A stretch of 64,000 nucleotides of DNA from Lumnitzera littorea (Eukaryota; Streptophyta; Magnoliopsida; Myrtales; Combretaceae), in contig JAMXBB010000007.1 of the NCBI GenBank assembly GCA_024138015.1, positions 64,805,377-64,869,376 on the forward strand. The letters are read 5' to 3'. A program made the position numbers and the translations under genes. Each line of letters starts with the position of its first letter. Position 1 is the first letter of the stretch. The notes beneath the pieces are model-generated. The model saw nothing but the letters and a program-made list of their open reading frames with translations. It was not told the origin of the DNA and made no database searches. Positions 23,399 to 34,699 of this stretch are shown one piece after another.

Positions 23399-24810
23399 AG
23401 AAGAATTAAATATATTAAAATCTATGATTGCAAAACCTATTAATCCACCAAGATTTATTTTAGATATTTAAAATTTTAAGTTTAACAAAAGTGATAATTT
23501 GTTAGAAGAAATTTTAAACAAATTAAATAAATTAACATTAAGAAGAAAAGAAACTGTCAATACAACTAATGAAGACATTGAAGATTTGACAAGTCAATTT
23601 TCTCAAAAGTTAGACATTAATAAAATACAACAAAAAATGAGAGTCACTTCAAATCAAAGGTCATGGTATTCAAGACCTTCACCATTGGATACTATATATA
23701 AAGAAAAACCTTATATAGAGTTAAATAAGTTTTCTAGTAAAGGAATATATTAGTAAAATATAAATAGTCAAGCTGAGCATCAAATTTTAGATATTTTAAA
23801 TTTAATAATAATAGCATTAAATTCTTATAAATAATATAGAAATACTGATCAAAAGATTGTAGAAATTTTTGTAACAAGATTTATTGGTATACTTAAAGGT
23901 TGGTGGGAAAATTATCTAGATGAACACCAATGGCAATTTATTTTACATACAAAGAAAAAAATAATGAGAGAGAATGTTTTATATCAAATAAAAGATGTTG
24001 TTCCTACATTAATATATGCTATTATTAAACATTTTATTGAAGATCTTATTCAATTTAGAGAAAGAACTGGTGAAATTCTTCAAAATCTTAGATGTTCAAA
24101 TCTCAATAATTTTAGAAGGTATAAAAATGTTTTCTTTGCTAAAGTATTTTCAAGAGAAGATTGTAACAACAGTTTCTGGAAAGAACGGTTTACATCCGGT
24201 CTTTCAAAATTATTTTCAAATAAAGTAAAATAAAGAATTTATCAAAATTATAATCTTATTTCAGATTATTCAGCTATTAATTTTGGTGAAATAGTTAATA
24301 TGGTCAATTTAGAAGGATTAAGTTTATGTAATGATTTAAAGCTAAAGTCAAATATTCAAAAGGAAAAATAAAGTCTTAGAAGGGAATTAGGAGATTTTTG
24401 TTATCAATATGGTTTCAAAAAGATTCAAGTTCCATGTTAAAAAATGAAAAGGAAATATAAAAAACATAAATTCAATAAACCATACGAGAAAAAGAGATTA
24501 TAGGAGGTATAAAAAACATAAACCTAAAAGAAAATTGTTTAAAAAAGAAGTCACATGCTATAAATGTGGAATGAGAGAGCATATAGCACCAAAATGCAAT
24601 AAAAAGATTAATGAATTAGATTTAGAAGATGAAGTTAAAAAAGAATTATACAAAATTATCAATGAAGAAAGCACACAAGATAGTGATTCAAGTTATGAAA
24701 ATTATGATTATATTCAAAATTTAGATACTATTATAGAAGAATCTGATTTAGAACGTTGTCAAGAAAATATTTGTTCATGTAAACAACTAAATGTTATTAC
24801 TAATGAATAA
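23399..24810 (+). pseudogene. Endogenous pararetrovirus coat-protein region with CCHC zinc finger
   Basis: The frame from about 23499 ('LEEILNKLNKL') runs through 'ILKGWWENYLDEHQW' (23891-23935) and 'FRERTGEILQNL' to 'FWKERFTSGLSKLF' near 24174-24216, which are capsid-type motifs of Caulimoviridae. A zinc finger C-X2-C-X4-H-X4-C follows at 24552-24593, then a strongly acidic tail (24600-24800) rich in Asp, Glu and Ser. About ten in-frame stops are present. A second partial copy lies at 28640-29060. No capsid could be made. Confidence 0.85.
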
Positions 24811-25130
24811 AAAAATTCTTTTAGCAGTGGTTGATAAAATAAAAGACCTAGATAAGCAAAGAGAATATTTACTCAAAATTAGAGAAATATTAATGAACAA
24901 AAGAGATGATTCCAATAATGAAGAAATCAATTTTTTTAGAAAAAAATTATAATAGATTTTCAAAAGAAAAACATCCAATAATTGTAAAAACTCTTCAAGA
25001 AGAAATCAACAAAATAAAAAGAGAAATCAAAGAATTAAACATTAAATATAATAATCTGGAAGAAAAGGTTGAAAGAGATGAAAATAAGAGTTCAAAACTA
25101 GAAAAGAAGAAGAAATTCTAGAATAAAGAG
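24811..25130 (+). pseudogene. Viral coiled-coil/Lys-Glu-rich region, plus strand; arm of an inverted repeat
   Basis: A charged, coiled-coil-like stretch ('KIREILMNK', 'KELNIKYNNLEEKVERDE') lies between the coat tail and the expected protease. The viral copy breaks at about 25130-25150, before any protease, and joins a minus-strand RT fragment. This segment is also the left arm of an imperfect inverted repeat with 26200-26520. Confidence 0.7.
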
Positions 25131-25149
25131 AAGAAAGTAAATAATATAT

Positions 25150-25870
25150 TAATTTACATTTCGCTCGTAATGTCCGAACTGTAAACGCAATTTTATATCT
25201 TTTGATTCATCTATTTGAATTTGCTAAAACCCTCATTTTATATCAAATTTTGAGAAAATTTTTGCTTCTAATAATCGATTGAATAAATCCTTTTTATTAG
25301 GTATTGGATATCTAATCCATTTGAGTACTGTGTTTAAAAGCTTATAATTAATGACTAATCTAAGAGCGCTTCTTTCTATTTTAGCTTGATTTTGAACATA
25401 AAAGGCAAAGCATGACCATAGAGACTTAAATTTTCTAATTAACCTTTTTATCTAGAAGATCTTGAATTGCTTTCTTACAAAACTCTAATAATTTATGATT
25501 TATTTGAATTGGTCTAGCTTTAGTAAGAATTTTATCTTCAGTAAATCTTTCTATATATGGTAGCTTAACTATATGATTTTTTCTTGACCAAAAAACATTT
25601 GGAACATTTGAACAAATTCCTTTTTCAAAACTTTCTTGTAAAACTTTTATTTTTTCTTTAATTTCTGGTTTTTCTAATTGATTAAAAATTATTTTTTCCT
25701 TTAATTCTTCTTTAAGAAAATTAACTTATTTTAACTTCTTTTCTATTTGATCGATCATATTATCCTTTAATAAATCAACTTCCTTTTCTTTTATTAAACT
25801 AATGAATTTAAATACTACTTTTTTATTCTTGACTTGAGTTTTTAATTCTTCAGCAGTTATTTGAAATGTA
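25150..25870 (-). pseudogene. Endogenous pararetrovirus reverse-transcriptase N-terminal fragment, minus strand
   Basis: The reverse complement corresponds closely to 19790-20470 of the plus-strand copy: the Lys-rich lead-in, the segment equal to 20085-20215, and RT up to the palm region at about 25165. It lacks the catalytic DD box because the fragment ends there, at the junction with the plus-strand copy. Stops are present. Confidence 0.8.
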
Positions 25871-26250
25871 TATAACATAGTAAGAAAAGGGGTACCTAAA
25901 ATCTTTGCATTATTTATGTTTTTTACTAAGTTAAAAGATATTTTAAAATTAATTTTCTCTTGACCATAAGAATTTTATAATTAACATTTATTCTTGAACC
26001 ACTAGTTGAAACTAATCTTTCTGAAGTTTTTTCACAAAATTTCATAAGAATTAATTCTTCTTGAATATAGTTTTGATTAGCTCTAAAATCTAAAACAGCT
26101 ATTACTTCTATTTTAAAATTAGTATGAATAGATAGTATTACTTTAACATACCATTTTTGAATATTTGTCCTATTAATTAAATTAACATATTCTTTACTTT
26201 CTTCTCTTGATTCTAGAATTTCTTCTTCTTCTTTTTTTTTTTTTTATTTT
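25871..26250 (-). pseudogene. Endogenous pararetrovirus protease fragment, minus strand
   Basis: The minus-strand reading includes 'IQEELILMKFCEK' and 'STSGSRINVNYKI', matching 30535-30846. The catalytic Asp-Ser/Thr-Gly position reads D-F-R-A. It lies in natural order between the coiled-coil region (26200-26520) and RT (25150-25870). Confidence 0.75.
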
Positions 26251-26530
26251 GAACTCTCATTTTCATATCTTTCAACTTTTTCTCCTAAACTATTATATTT
26301 AATTTTTAATTATTTGATTTCTCCTTTTATCTTGTTGATTTCTTCTTAAAGAGTTTTTACAATTATTAAATGTTTTTCTTTTGAAAACTTATTTTTTCTA
26401 AAAAATAGATTTCTTCATTATTGAAATCATCTTTTTTGTTCATTAACATTTCTTTAATTTTGAATAAATATTCTCTTTGCTTATTTGAGTCTTTTATTTG
26501 ATTAGCTGCCTTTTTATGTTTTAAGAGCCT
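26200..26530 (-). pseudogene. Viral coiled-coil region, minus strand; right arm of the inverted repeat
   Basis: This is the reverse complement of 24810-25130 at about 90% by eye; for example both contain 'aagcaaagagaatattta' and 'gatgatt(c/t)caataatgaag' on their coding strands. The arms are separated by about 1.07 kb of minus-strand protease and RT fragment. Confidence 0.75.
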
Positions 26531-26546
26531 ATAGAGTTTTTCCTTC

Positions 26547-26912
26547 TTTTAAGTACTTTCTTTGTCATAGTAAAGAATCGTTGATGGTGACTTCTTAATT
26601 TGAATATTTCTTTTGTTGTGACCAAGAGCAATCCTTGTACTTAACTCCTTTTAATTAAAATATTTCTTTCTTTTAAGTACTTTGTTTACCATGTTAAAGA
26701 ATAGTCGATGGTGACCTTTTAATTTGAATATTTCTTTTGTCGTGACTTAGAGTAATCCTTGTACTTGAGTCCTTTGATCAAAATATTTCCTTTTATTGAG
26801 TACTTTGTCTACCATAGTAAAGAATAGTTGATGATGATATTTTAATTTGAATATTTCTTTTGTCGTGAATTAGAGAAATTCTTGTACTTGAGTTCTTTTG
26901 ATCAAAATATCC
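26547..26912. repeat. Three tandem copies of a ~122-bp unit in the viral block
   Basis: Copies start near 26547, 26671 and 26791. Each has 'tttaagtactttg', 'taaagaatagttgatg', 'taatttgaatatttctttt' and 'ccttgtacttgagt'. Spacing is 124 and 120 bp. The array is next to the minus-strand coiled-coil segment. I do not know whether it is viral or arose after insertion. Confidence 0.8.
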
Positions 26913-26999
26913 TAAAATTTTTTAATATTGAACAAATATGTTTTTGATTGAACAAATCACACAATACACTTGTCACATATTGAACAAAATTAATTATCG

Positions 27000-27085
27000 A
27001 ACAATTTAATCATATACTAGCAGAAATATTTCAAGGACTAGAGATATATTATAAGAATATTAATCAATCTAATTAATAATCGACT
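27000..27085 (+). pseudogene. Short viral leader fragment, plus strand
   Basis: 'agatatattataagaatattaatcaatctaat' (27040-27072) matches the reverse complement of about 20885-20920 in the minus-strand viral leader. It is a small isolated piece. Confidence 0.5.
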
Positions 27086-27109
27086 TTTATAAAAAAAAAT
27101 TTTCCAAAA

Positions 27110-27500
27110 AGATAATCCAAAGGAAACCATTCCCCTTAAAAAATTCTAATTCTTCCGATAATTAAAATAGAACCTCTAAACATTGCAAAGTTCTCATTTG
27201 AAAAAGAAATAAATATAGTAATTAAATATTCCAAAAATTACGAAATTCCATCAATAGATTCCAACTATTTAAACAATAAGTAATTATTTTGAAAAATTAC
27301 GAATTTTCCATTAAAAAATTTTAATTATCTCAATAATACTTAGAGATTCTTAAAATAATGAACTTCCCTTTAAAAGTTTTCCAATTATCCCAATAATTAT
27401 AAAAAAATTGTAAAGAATATGAATTCCACTGAACAACTTTCCATTATTTTAGTAGCACTTATATTTTTGAAAAAATTTGAATTTCATTGAAATTTATTAT
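27110..27500. repeat. Degenerate ~60-bp tandem repeat, AT-rich
   Basis: Units begin near 27241, 27301, 27360, 27421 and 27479 with 'gaatttccattaaa'-like starts followed by 'ttccaattatctcaataatta' and an 'aaaaatt' end. A longer, earlier unit begins near 27122. Period is 58-61 bp. Units are well diverged from one another. Confidence 0.65.
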
Positions 27501-28029
27501 TTTCCCCAAAAATCACATCATATTTTGAAATCACTTCACAAAATTAACAACACCATGTCTTATAATTTTTGGAACATATATATACCATATAATTATTATA
27601 CGTAATTTGGAATTGAAAATTTGAAATTGTATAAAATAACCATTACAATACAAGAAATACTACATATCCAAATAACTACAAATACTATAAGAATAAATTA
27701 TCATTTTACATCAATTTCACCAAAATATATTAAGTGATTAAAGTGAAAAAAAAAAATTGTGAAAGTACATAAGGTATAACTTTTCAAAATATAATTCAGA
27801 GTCTAAGCTTAATGTCAATTAATTATGTTTATGATTAATTGTTTGGATTTTAGTGAAGGATTAACCTTAAATATAATTAGTTGGTATTTCACTTAACCCT
27901 TGAAGTATATTTTACAAAAATTGATTCCTCTATAGTATTTAGCAAACCATTTGAAACTAAAAAAACTTGTTTTTCAAATTCAAAATACATATAAAAAAGA
28001 ATTGCAAATATAAGTAGTATACAAATATA

Positions 28030-28640
28030 AAATTAGTTGTTACATGGGTTTAATGAAAGTGAAAAGGAAAAAAGAAGAAGAAGAAAGAAACAATTTTCAT
28101 AGAAAAATTGGAAACACTTATGCCCAAATATCTAGATTCCATAAAGAAAATACACAAACAATTAATCAATACTTCAAGTATCTAACAAATACAATAAAAA
28201 ACTTACTTTGCAAAAATATAGTTTCAAAACAAATTTTTGTAAGATGACAAGTTATTTGTTTTTATTTTGATATAGAATTTATTAAAGGAAAATCCAATTT
28301 ATTTTTAGATTTTCTGTTTAGAGAATTTCTTCAAGGCAAAAATGTCGAAACCTAAGATATATGTCCAAATTATCTTCTCCAACTCTATCAAAACCTAGTC
28401 AAAGACTACCTGTTCCTTCTCTTATGCAAAAACTATTATGTCATCAATATCATATTTAGTAGATTTTTCTACTCAAAATCGTTTTCAAGTTTTCAATCCT
28501 AATTATCGAGCCAAGCCAGTTTATGTTTAAACTAAAGAATAATTTCAAAAGAAAAATACTCAAATATTGTTCCCAATAGAACTAGAAATATAAAAAAACT
28601 TTTATGAAAAATTTCCATTTGAAATTGTTCAAAATACTTT
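28030..28640 (+). pseudogene. Viral RNase H C-terminal and polyprotein-end fragment
   Basis: 28255-28345 reads 'FDIEFIKGKSNLFLDF', the RNase H C-terminal region of pararetroviral pol, in order before a short terminal segment. The preceding open stretch 28044-28247 (starting 'MGLMKVKRKK') is Lys/Glu-rich and not recognised. After about 28600 the sequence joins a coat-region copy out of genome order, so this is another junction. Confidence 0.5.
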
Positions 28641-29060
28641 CCACGACTTTCCTTTTCAACCAACAATCAAGTATATTAAAATCTATGATAGCAAAACCTA
28701 TTGATCTACTAAGATTTATTCTAGATATTAAAAATTCTAAGTTTAGCAAAAGTGACAATTTGTTAGAAGAAATTTCAAACAAATTAAGTAAATTAGAATT
28801 AGGAAGAAAGGAAACTATTAATACAATTGATGAAGACATTAAAGATTTGATAAGTCAATTTTTTCAAAAGTTAGACATCAATAAAATATAACAAAAAATT
28901 AGAGTTACATCAAATCAAAGATCATGATATTTAAGACCCTCATCACTAGATACTATGTATGAAAAAAACCCTCATATAGATTTAAGTAAATTTTCTAGTA
29001 AAGGAATATATAAGTGGAATATAAATGATCAACCTGAATATCAAATTTTATTTAAGTACG
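28640..29060 (+). pseudogene. Second coat-region fragment of the endogenous pararetrovirus
   Basis: It matches 23399-23790 closely and in the same orientation. Both read 'LEEI.NKL.KL' and 'QKLDINKI' at equivalent places, with different stops. Homology ends near 29055. Confidence 0.75.
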
Positions 29061-30329
29061 TAGTTTAGTAGTTGAATATTTTTTTTTTACAAATAGGAGG
29101 TTATGGATTCAATTTTTATGATAGTTATTTTACCTTTTTTAAGAATGCATTTATTACTGTATTACTTCAATGACATTTTCATTCTTTATGCTTTCTTTTT
29201 TTTTTTTTTCATAATAAACTAACAACTTAAAGTTCTAATCTTAAGAACAACAACAAAACGCCCTTTGAATTGCTATTTATTTAATATTTTTACAGCATAA
29301 ATAATAATTACAATGCTAAAACTATAAATATTTTGTCCTATAGCATAAAGTATAAGTAATTAACAACAATATATTATTTGGTTACTTTTCTTATAAAATA
29401 TTGGTTGTATTCAAGTGTGGATGATAAATTCTCTTATCAAAGCTCTAAATGTACAATTTAATGAGTCGTTAAAGTAACCTGCATGTTTTATACATAATTC
29501 AAAGCATACGTATGTAAATATGATTGTGTAAAAATCATCATAGACCTTATTTTCCTTGTAGAGATTATGTCATTACATCAAGTAATTAACAAAAACAATA
29601 TTGTCAAGTACAAAAACATCATACGAATATGATATAGTTAAGCTTTAGAATGAAAATTACACCCTTATTCAACCATTACATAAATAAAAAATCAATGACA
29701 AAAAATAAAACCTCTACCAATTCTCATCTATTTACATAATTGCTTTATAATAATATTTTTTAAAAAACAAAAAAGTTATACCTTTTATATGGAAGAACCT
29801 AATGAGTTAATTTGACATTGTCTCAACAACTGTTAAGTTTTACTAAAATGCCAAAAGCAATTTGTAAGTTCATTAACATGTAAAAAGTTTATTACTTATG
29901 AAGATAAAATTTCAAGTTAAAACCTATGCTAGAATTTTCTATTTTTCTTTATCTCCCCATTTTGCAGAATCTAACCGAAAAGCTTCCAAAGTAACTTTTG
30001 GTGGTAGTAATTTATCCAAAAATATGATTTAAATGAATGTTATCTTTATAAGGAAAACATAAAAAAAGAACACAAATGAAAATAATAAAATCATGCTAGA
30101 CATGAAGGATTACATACTTATTTCCCTATATCGCCAAGCATCTAAATAGCCTTCACTATAATTGTTAGACATAATAGATTCAATTGCATGCATAATAGAC
30201 ATCGACATAAAGTTCTCAAAAGGCATAATTTTGAGACCCTTTCAATGAAATTTATATAAATCATAATCAGATCGCATACACTAATCTCAAATTCATATAC
30301 CACATTTGAAAATGTAAATTATACTTTAT
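29061..30329. other. AT-rich sequence between viral fragments, nothing recognised
   Basis: There are poly-T tracts near 29070 and 29200 and no convincing coding frame, tandem repeat or terminal motif. It may be host DNA or unrecognisable viral or transposon sequence. Confidence 0.3.
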
Positions 30330-31515
30330 CACTTTCTTGTAAAACTTTTATTTTTTATTTAATTTTTGGTTTTTCTAATTGATTAAAAATTCTTTTTTTC
30401 TCTAATTCTTCTTTGAGAAAATTAACTTGTTTTAACTTTTTTTCTATTTGACTGATCATATTATTCTTTAATAAATTGACTTCCTTTTCTTTCATTGGAC
30501 TAATGAATTTAAATACTACTTCTTTATTTTTGACTTAAGTTTTTAATTCTTGAGCAGTTATTTGAAACGGATATAACATAGTAAGAAAAGGTGTACTTAA
30601 AATCTTTGCATTATTTATGTTTTTTACTAAGATAAAAGATGTTTTAAAATTAATTCTATCTTGAACAATCTTGACCATAGGAATTTTATAATTAACATTT
30701 AGTCTTGAACCACTAGTTGAAACTAATCTTTCTAAAGTTTTATCATAAAATTTTGTAAGAATTAATCCTTCTTGAATACAGTTTTGATTAACTTTAGAAT
30801 CTAAAAGAGCTATTACTTCTATTTTAAAATTATTATGAATAGACAATATTACTTTAACATACCATTTTTAAATATTTATCTTATTAATTAAATTAACATA
30901 TTCTTTACTTTTTTCTCTTGATTCTAGAATTTCTTCTTCTTCTTTTTTTTTTTTATTTTGAACTCTCATTTTCATATCTTTCAACTTTTTCTTCTAGACT
31001 ATTATATTTAATTTTTAATTCTCTGATTTCTCCTTTTATCTTGTTGATTTCTTCTTGAAGAGTTTTTATAGTTATCGGATTTTTTTTTTGAAAATCTATT
31101 ATAATTTTTTTTCTAAAGAATATATTTCTTGATTACTGAAATCATCTCTTTTGTTCATTAATACTTCTCTAATTTTGAGTAAATATTCTTTTTGCTTATC
31201 CAAGTTTTTTATTCGATAAGCTACTTCAAAAAGAATTTTTTCTTCATTGGTAATAACATTCAGTTGTTTATATGAAAAAGTTTCTTCTCGACAACATTAT
31301 AAATCAGATTCTTCTATAGTAGTATCTGAATTATTTTCTAAATTTTGAACATAATTAGAATTTTCATAACTTAAATCACTATCTTCTATATTTTTTCATT
31401 GATAATTTTGCATAATTTTTTTTAACTTCCTCTTCTAAATCTAATTCATTAGTCTTTTTATTTTTTTGAGCATTTTGGTGCTATATGCCCTTTCATTTCA
31501 CAAACTCAAATAAAA
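30330..31515 (-). pseudogene. Third pararetrovirus fragment: zinc-finger tail, coiled coil, protease, RT start (minus strand)
   Basis: On the minus strand it starts at the zinc-finger end ('HIAPKC'-like near 31490), then the acidic tail (31440-31260), the coiled-coil region (31240-30930), the protease and the Lys-rich lead to RT (30530-30330). The protease holds a 103-codon open frame at 30846-30535. Its active-site region reads 'LLDSKVNQN', so the usual Gly of D-S/T-G is Lys. The order is the natural genome order and matches 26530-25700. The fragment ends at the right-hand 193-bp direct repeat. Confidence 0.8.
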
Positions 31516-31520
31516 TCTTC

Positions 31521-31713
31521 ACAAAGTAAATGGTATTTGGTAAAATTTAAACGTTACAAAAAGAACGACACGTGATGACACTTAAATGTCATCTATAAGT
31601 GCTCATAAGTGATGTTTATAATTATATCTCTTGTTGAAGCTTGATAAGTATTACATATAAATACATTTTGTAACATTTAAACATTATAAAAAGAATAATA
31701 TTAGTAAAGTTTA
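31521..31713 (+). repeat. 193-bp direct repeat, right copy
   Basis: This is the partner of 19441-19633. Viral sequence ends about 10 bp to its left, while CACTA-like subterminal sequence continues to its right. Confidence 0.8.
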
Positions 31714-33370
31714 ACTATTACCAATAAATGCTCATAAGCGATGTTACTAAAGAAACATTATCTATTACATTTAAGTATCAACATAACTAGAGGCCAAAGA
31801 GGTCACATTATATTTAGAAATATGAGTGTCATCTAACATATATACAAACACTTATTTAATTGTAACAACCATAAAATTCAGACAATAGACATATCTATAA
31901 TATTCACCTAAACATTTCTAAAAAATTTATTAAATATTATGAAAACACATCCTAAATAGTCTTAAATATATCTCCTTTATGGTTATCCAAACATATCCTA
32001 TTGCATATTCTAATAAGTTCTTACCTTGAGCCATTATAATGTTACAATTAAACATTTGATTATAAATTAAAACATTATAAGCATAAGAATTATATAAAAT
32101 GAACACTTCATATGTACTTTCAAACCACATTTGAATCAATGAATCAACAAGTCAAACCTAAACAAGATTTCCATATTTCATATTCTTAAAACTTTTATTC
32201 ATGTTTCAATCAAAACAAACCTCTCAAATGAACTTAATCTAAAAACTCTCCATAATAATTTATAAGTAAAATCAAACTGCCTATAATATTACTCAAAATG
32301 ATTTATAGGTAATGTTTAAATGTAACAAAAGTAACATCCAAATAGATGAAAAGATATAAAATCGAACACTACATTTTTAAGCAATGTCTTATTCATCATG
32401 CTCTGCTTATTCATAAGATAAATTCGCATCTATAAATAAGATTTAATAGCCATACCAAGTATGAATGATTTGAATAACGACATACATTACTAATAGAAGG
32501 AAGAAACCATCTATGGAAAGCAATATTCATTTGATTAGAGATGAAAGCACTCTTAGTAATCACTAATCTCCCATATTCTCTCAACCAAAAAAGGAGGAAG
32601 ATTTCATAGTTTATTCTTTGAATACCCACAAAGCATATGTCAGCTAACTCCTTAAAAATAAAAAAGACTGCAACTTGTAAACTCAAATCATTCTAAGAAC
32701 AATCGGGTGCCTTGGGAAAAGTAGATAATATATAAAGGATAAAGTAACTACATGTTCTCACATGACTTACCTTTAAGCTACCATCATCTATGATAATACA
32801 ACCAATGTGAATTTGTCATTACTTAAACTTTACGGGTACACTTAAGACTAAATCAATGGATTATTTATAACTTTCAAATACACTTCTAATGCAATTTTTG
32901 AATTCTATTGGTGATAGGAAGCTAGTAAGTAATCTATTGCTTGTCAACAAATGCGTGTGAATAAAGAAAGTCCTTCAATATTGTCCAACATTTAAAGACA
33001 ACCTTAATTTTTAAGTAAGCTTGACAATAATGTTCCTAATAAGTAGACTTTGAGATACTAAGGGAATAAGTAAGTCAATTTTTATGCACCCAACTACATT
33101 TTTGTCTAATATTAGGGAAAACATCAGATTTTTGAAAGTAAGAGAATGCTTGATAATGGGACAGTCGTGTTTTTATTTCCTAATGTTCATTTTAGCTAGA
33201 AAATTCACATAAAGAAAAAGAGAGGGTTTCATGGATTTCTATTTTGACCTTTTCATCATGATTTTTTTTTTATTAGCCAAGTATTAGTGACATTAAGATA
33301 ACAAAGACTGTAAGACTATGCAAGAAGCTACGAGCATTAATTGCATAAGATATGCTTAACATGGTTTCAC
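31714..33370. mobile_element. Probable continuation of the split CACTA element, then unassigned DNA
   Basis: 31714-31860 and about 32300-32345 contain further 'gatgttac', 'aatgtttaaatgtaac' and 'gtgtcatc' motifs like those at 19200-19440, so the CACTA element continues here. The right terminus, a reverse-complement CACTA end, was not found. Past about 32350 I see no recognisable feature. Confidence 0.45.
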
Positions 33371-33379
33371 AAACTTAAG

Positions 33380-34115
33380 TTATTAACAAAGGCTTAAAAT
33401 GGCTATTCATTCAACAAAAGTATTTGGCTCCAAGAAACTGACCATACACACATGACTCATATTGTTTGCTCTATTTGTTCTGCTTTATTGCTTTGCTCTC
33501 CTCACTCAGTTCTTCTATTCTCCTTTGCAGTATTTTGCCCACCTTACTCTGCTGTACTATGTATGCTCGATCTGATTAGGTTAGCTCAACCTAGTTAGGT
33601 TGGCTCGGTTAGATTAGGTTGGCTCGGTCAGGTTAGGTCAGCTCGACCCATCTAAGTCAACCTAAGCAGGTCTGCGCATCTAAGGTTGAGGACTTTAGGA
33701 TTACCTACTTATGTTTTATTTATTACTTTACCATTGTATTTTATTTTATATTTATGAAACTGTCATTAGGACAACCCATACTTTATTTTATTTATGTAAT
33801 TGCCATAATGTATAAATACTCCATTCTTGTAGGGTTTTAGAATCAACACATTTATTACATGAATAAAAAACCCTTTTGAGCATTTCTCTATGAAAACTCT
33901 CCTATCTTGCTCTTATTAATCTTTTTAGCAAGATTGTGGTGAACAATCCTAATTAATACTTTGTGTGTAATATGAAAATAGAGATTAGGTTGTGTAGTGT
34001 TCATTTGGTGCATCATATTTTCATTGGTAGCTCACTAATTCGCTAGACTTGATCCTATTGTCCTGTCTTTAGTATTTCTAAGGATTCACTTGATTTTTTA
34101 CGGTAAAACCTAGTG
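33380..34115 (+). mobile_element. Solo LTR related to the 1771-7990 element
   Basis: TATAAATA is at 33811-33818, followed by 'cttgctcttattaatctttttagcaagattgtggtg' and a 'gtgcatcatat' segment, paralleling the U5 layout of 1908-2257. A 22-bp-period repeat of 'aggttggctcgg' type at 33575-33660 lies upstream of the TATA box. Both ends are uncertain. No internal region is attached. Confidence 0.5.
33575..33660. repeat. Short ~22-bp tandem repeat inside the LTR
   Basis: About four units of the type 'gttaggttggctcggtca' are present. They are GC-richer than the surroundings and imperfect. Confidence 0.6.
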
Positions 34116-34699
34116 ATTATTGAGTTTTTAAGAACATAAAAAAGAATCCTAAGTTTACTCTCCAAAACTAAGAATCCTTTGTCAAGAAATTTCTTTATGA
34201 TGCCTTCACATTCACCGTTAAAGTTGGACATATCTATTGTACATGTCTTGTAAGGACTAATGTGGCTCTTTTATATGAAGATAACATGTATAATTATAAT
34301 CGTGCACTCTTTTTGTTTAATAAAATTAAAAAAAAAAAACAAATCCAAGTAGTAACCAGACATTATCCTCTTATTGTCTTATACTAAATCTAAGTAAAAG
34401 TTTGGGACATCATATAAGTACTCCAATAAATATAGAATTGATAATATGACCTAATTATATAATGTCAATTATAATTATATAATTATAAAATTGCCATTTT
34501 AGAACGAAATCGTAATTCTTATTTATAATGATCTTGAACATGGTATCAAAGTAGAAGGTCATTTATTCAAACCCTTACATCATTATTCAATCCTTATCTA
34601 ATTAAGTTGTACATCATATGAACCTCTTAATTAAGTGCTAGCCACAAATTTAGGGAAAATATCAAATATATAAATTTAAGATTTTAAATTTGATGTTTA

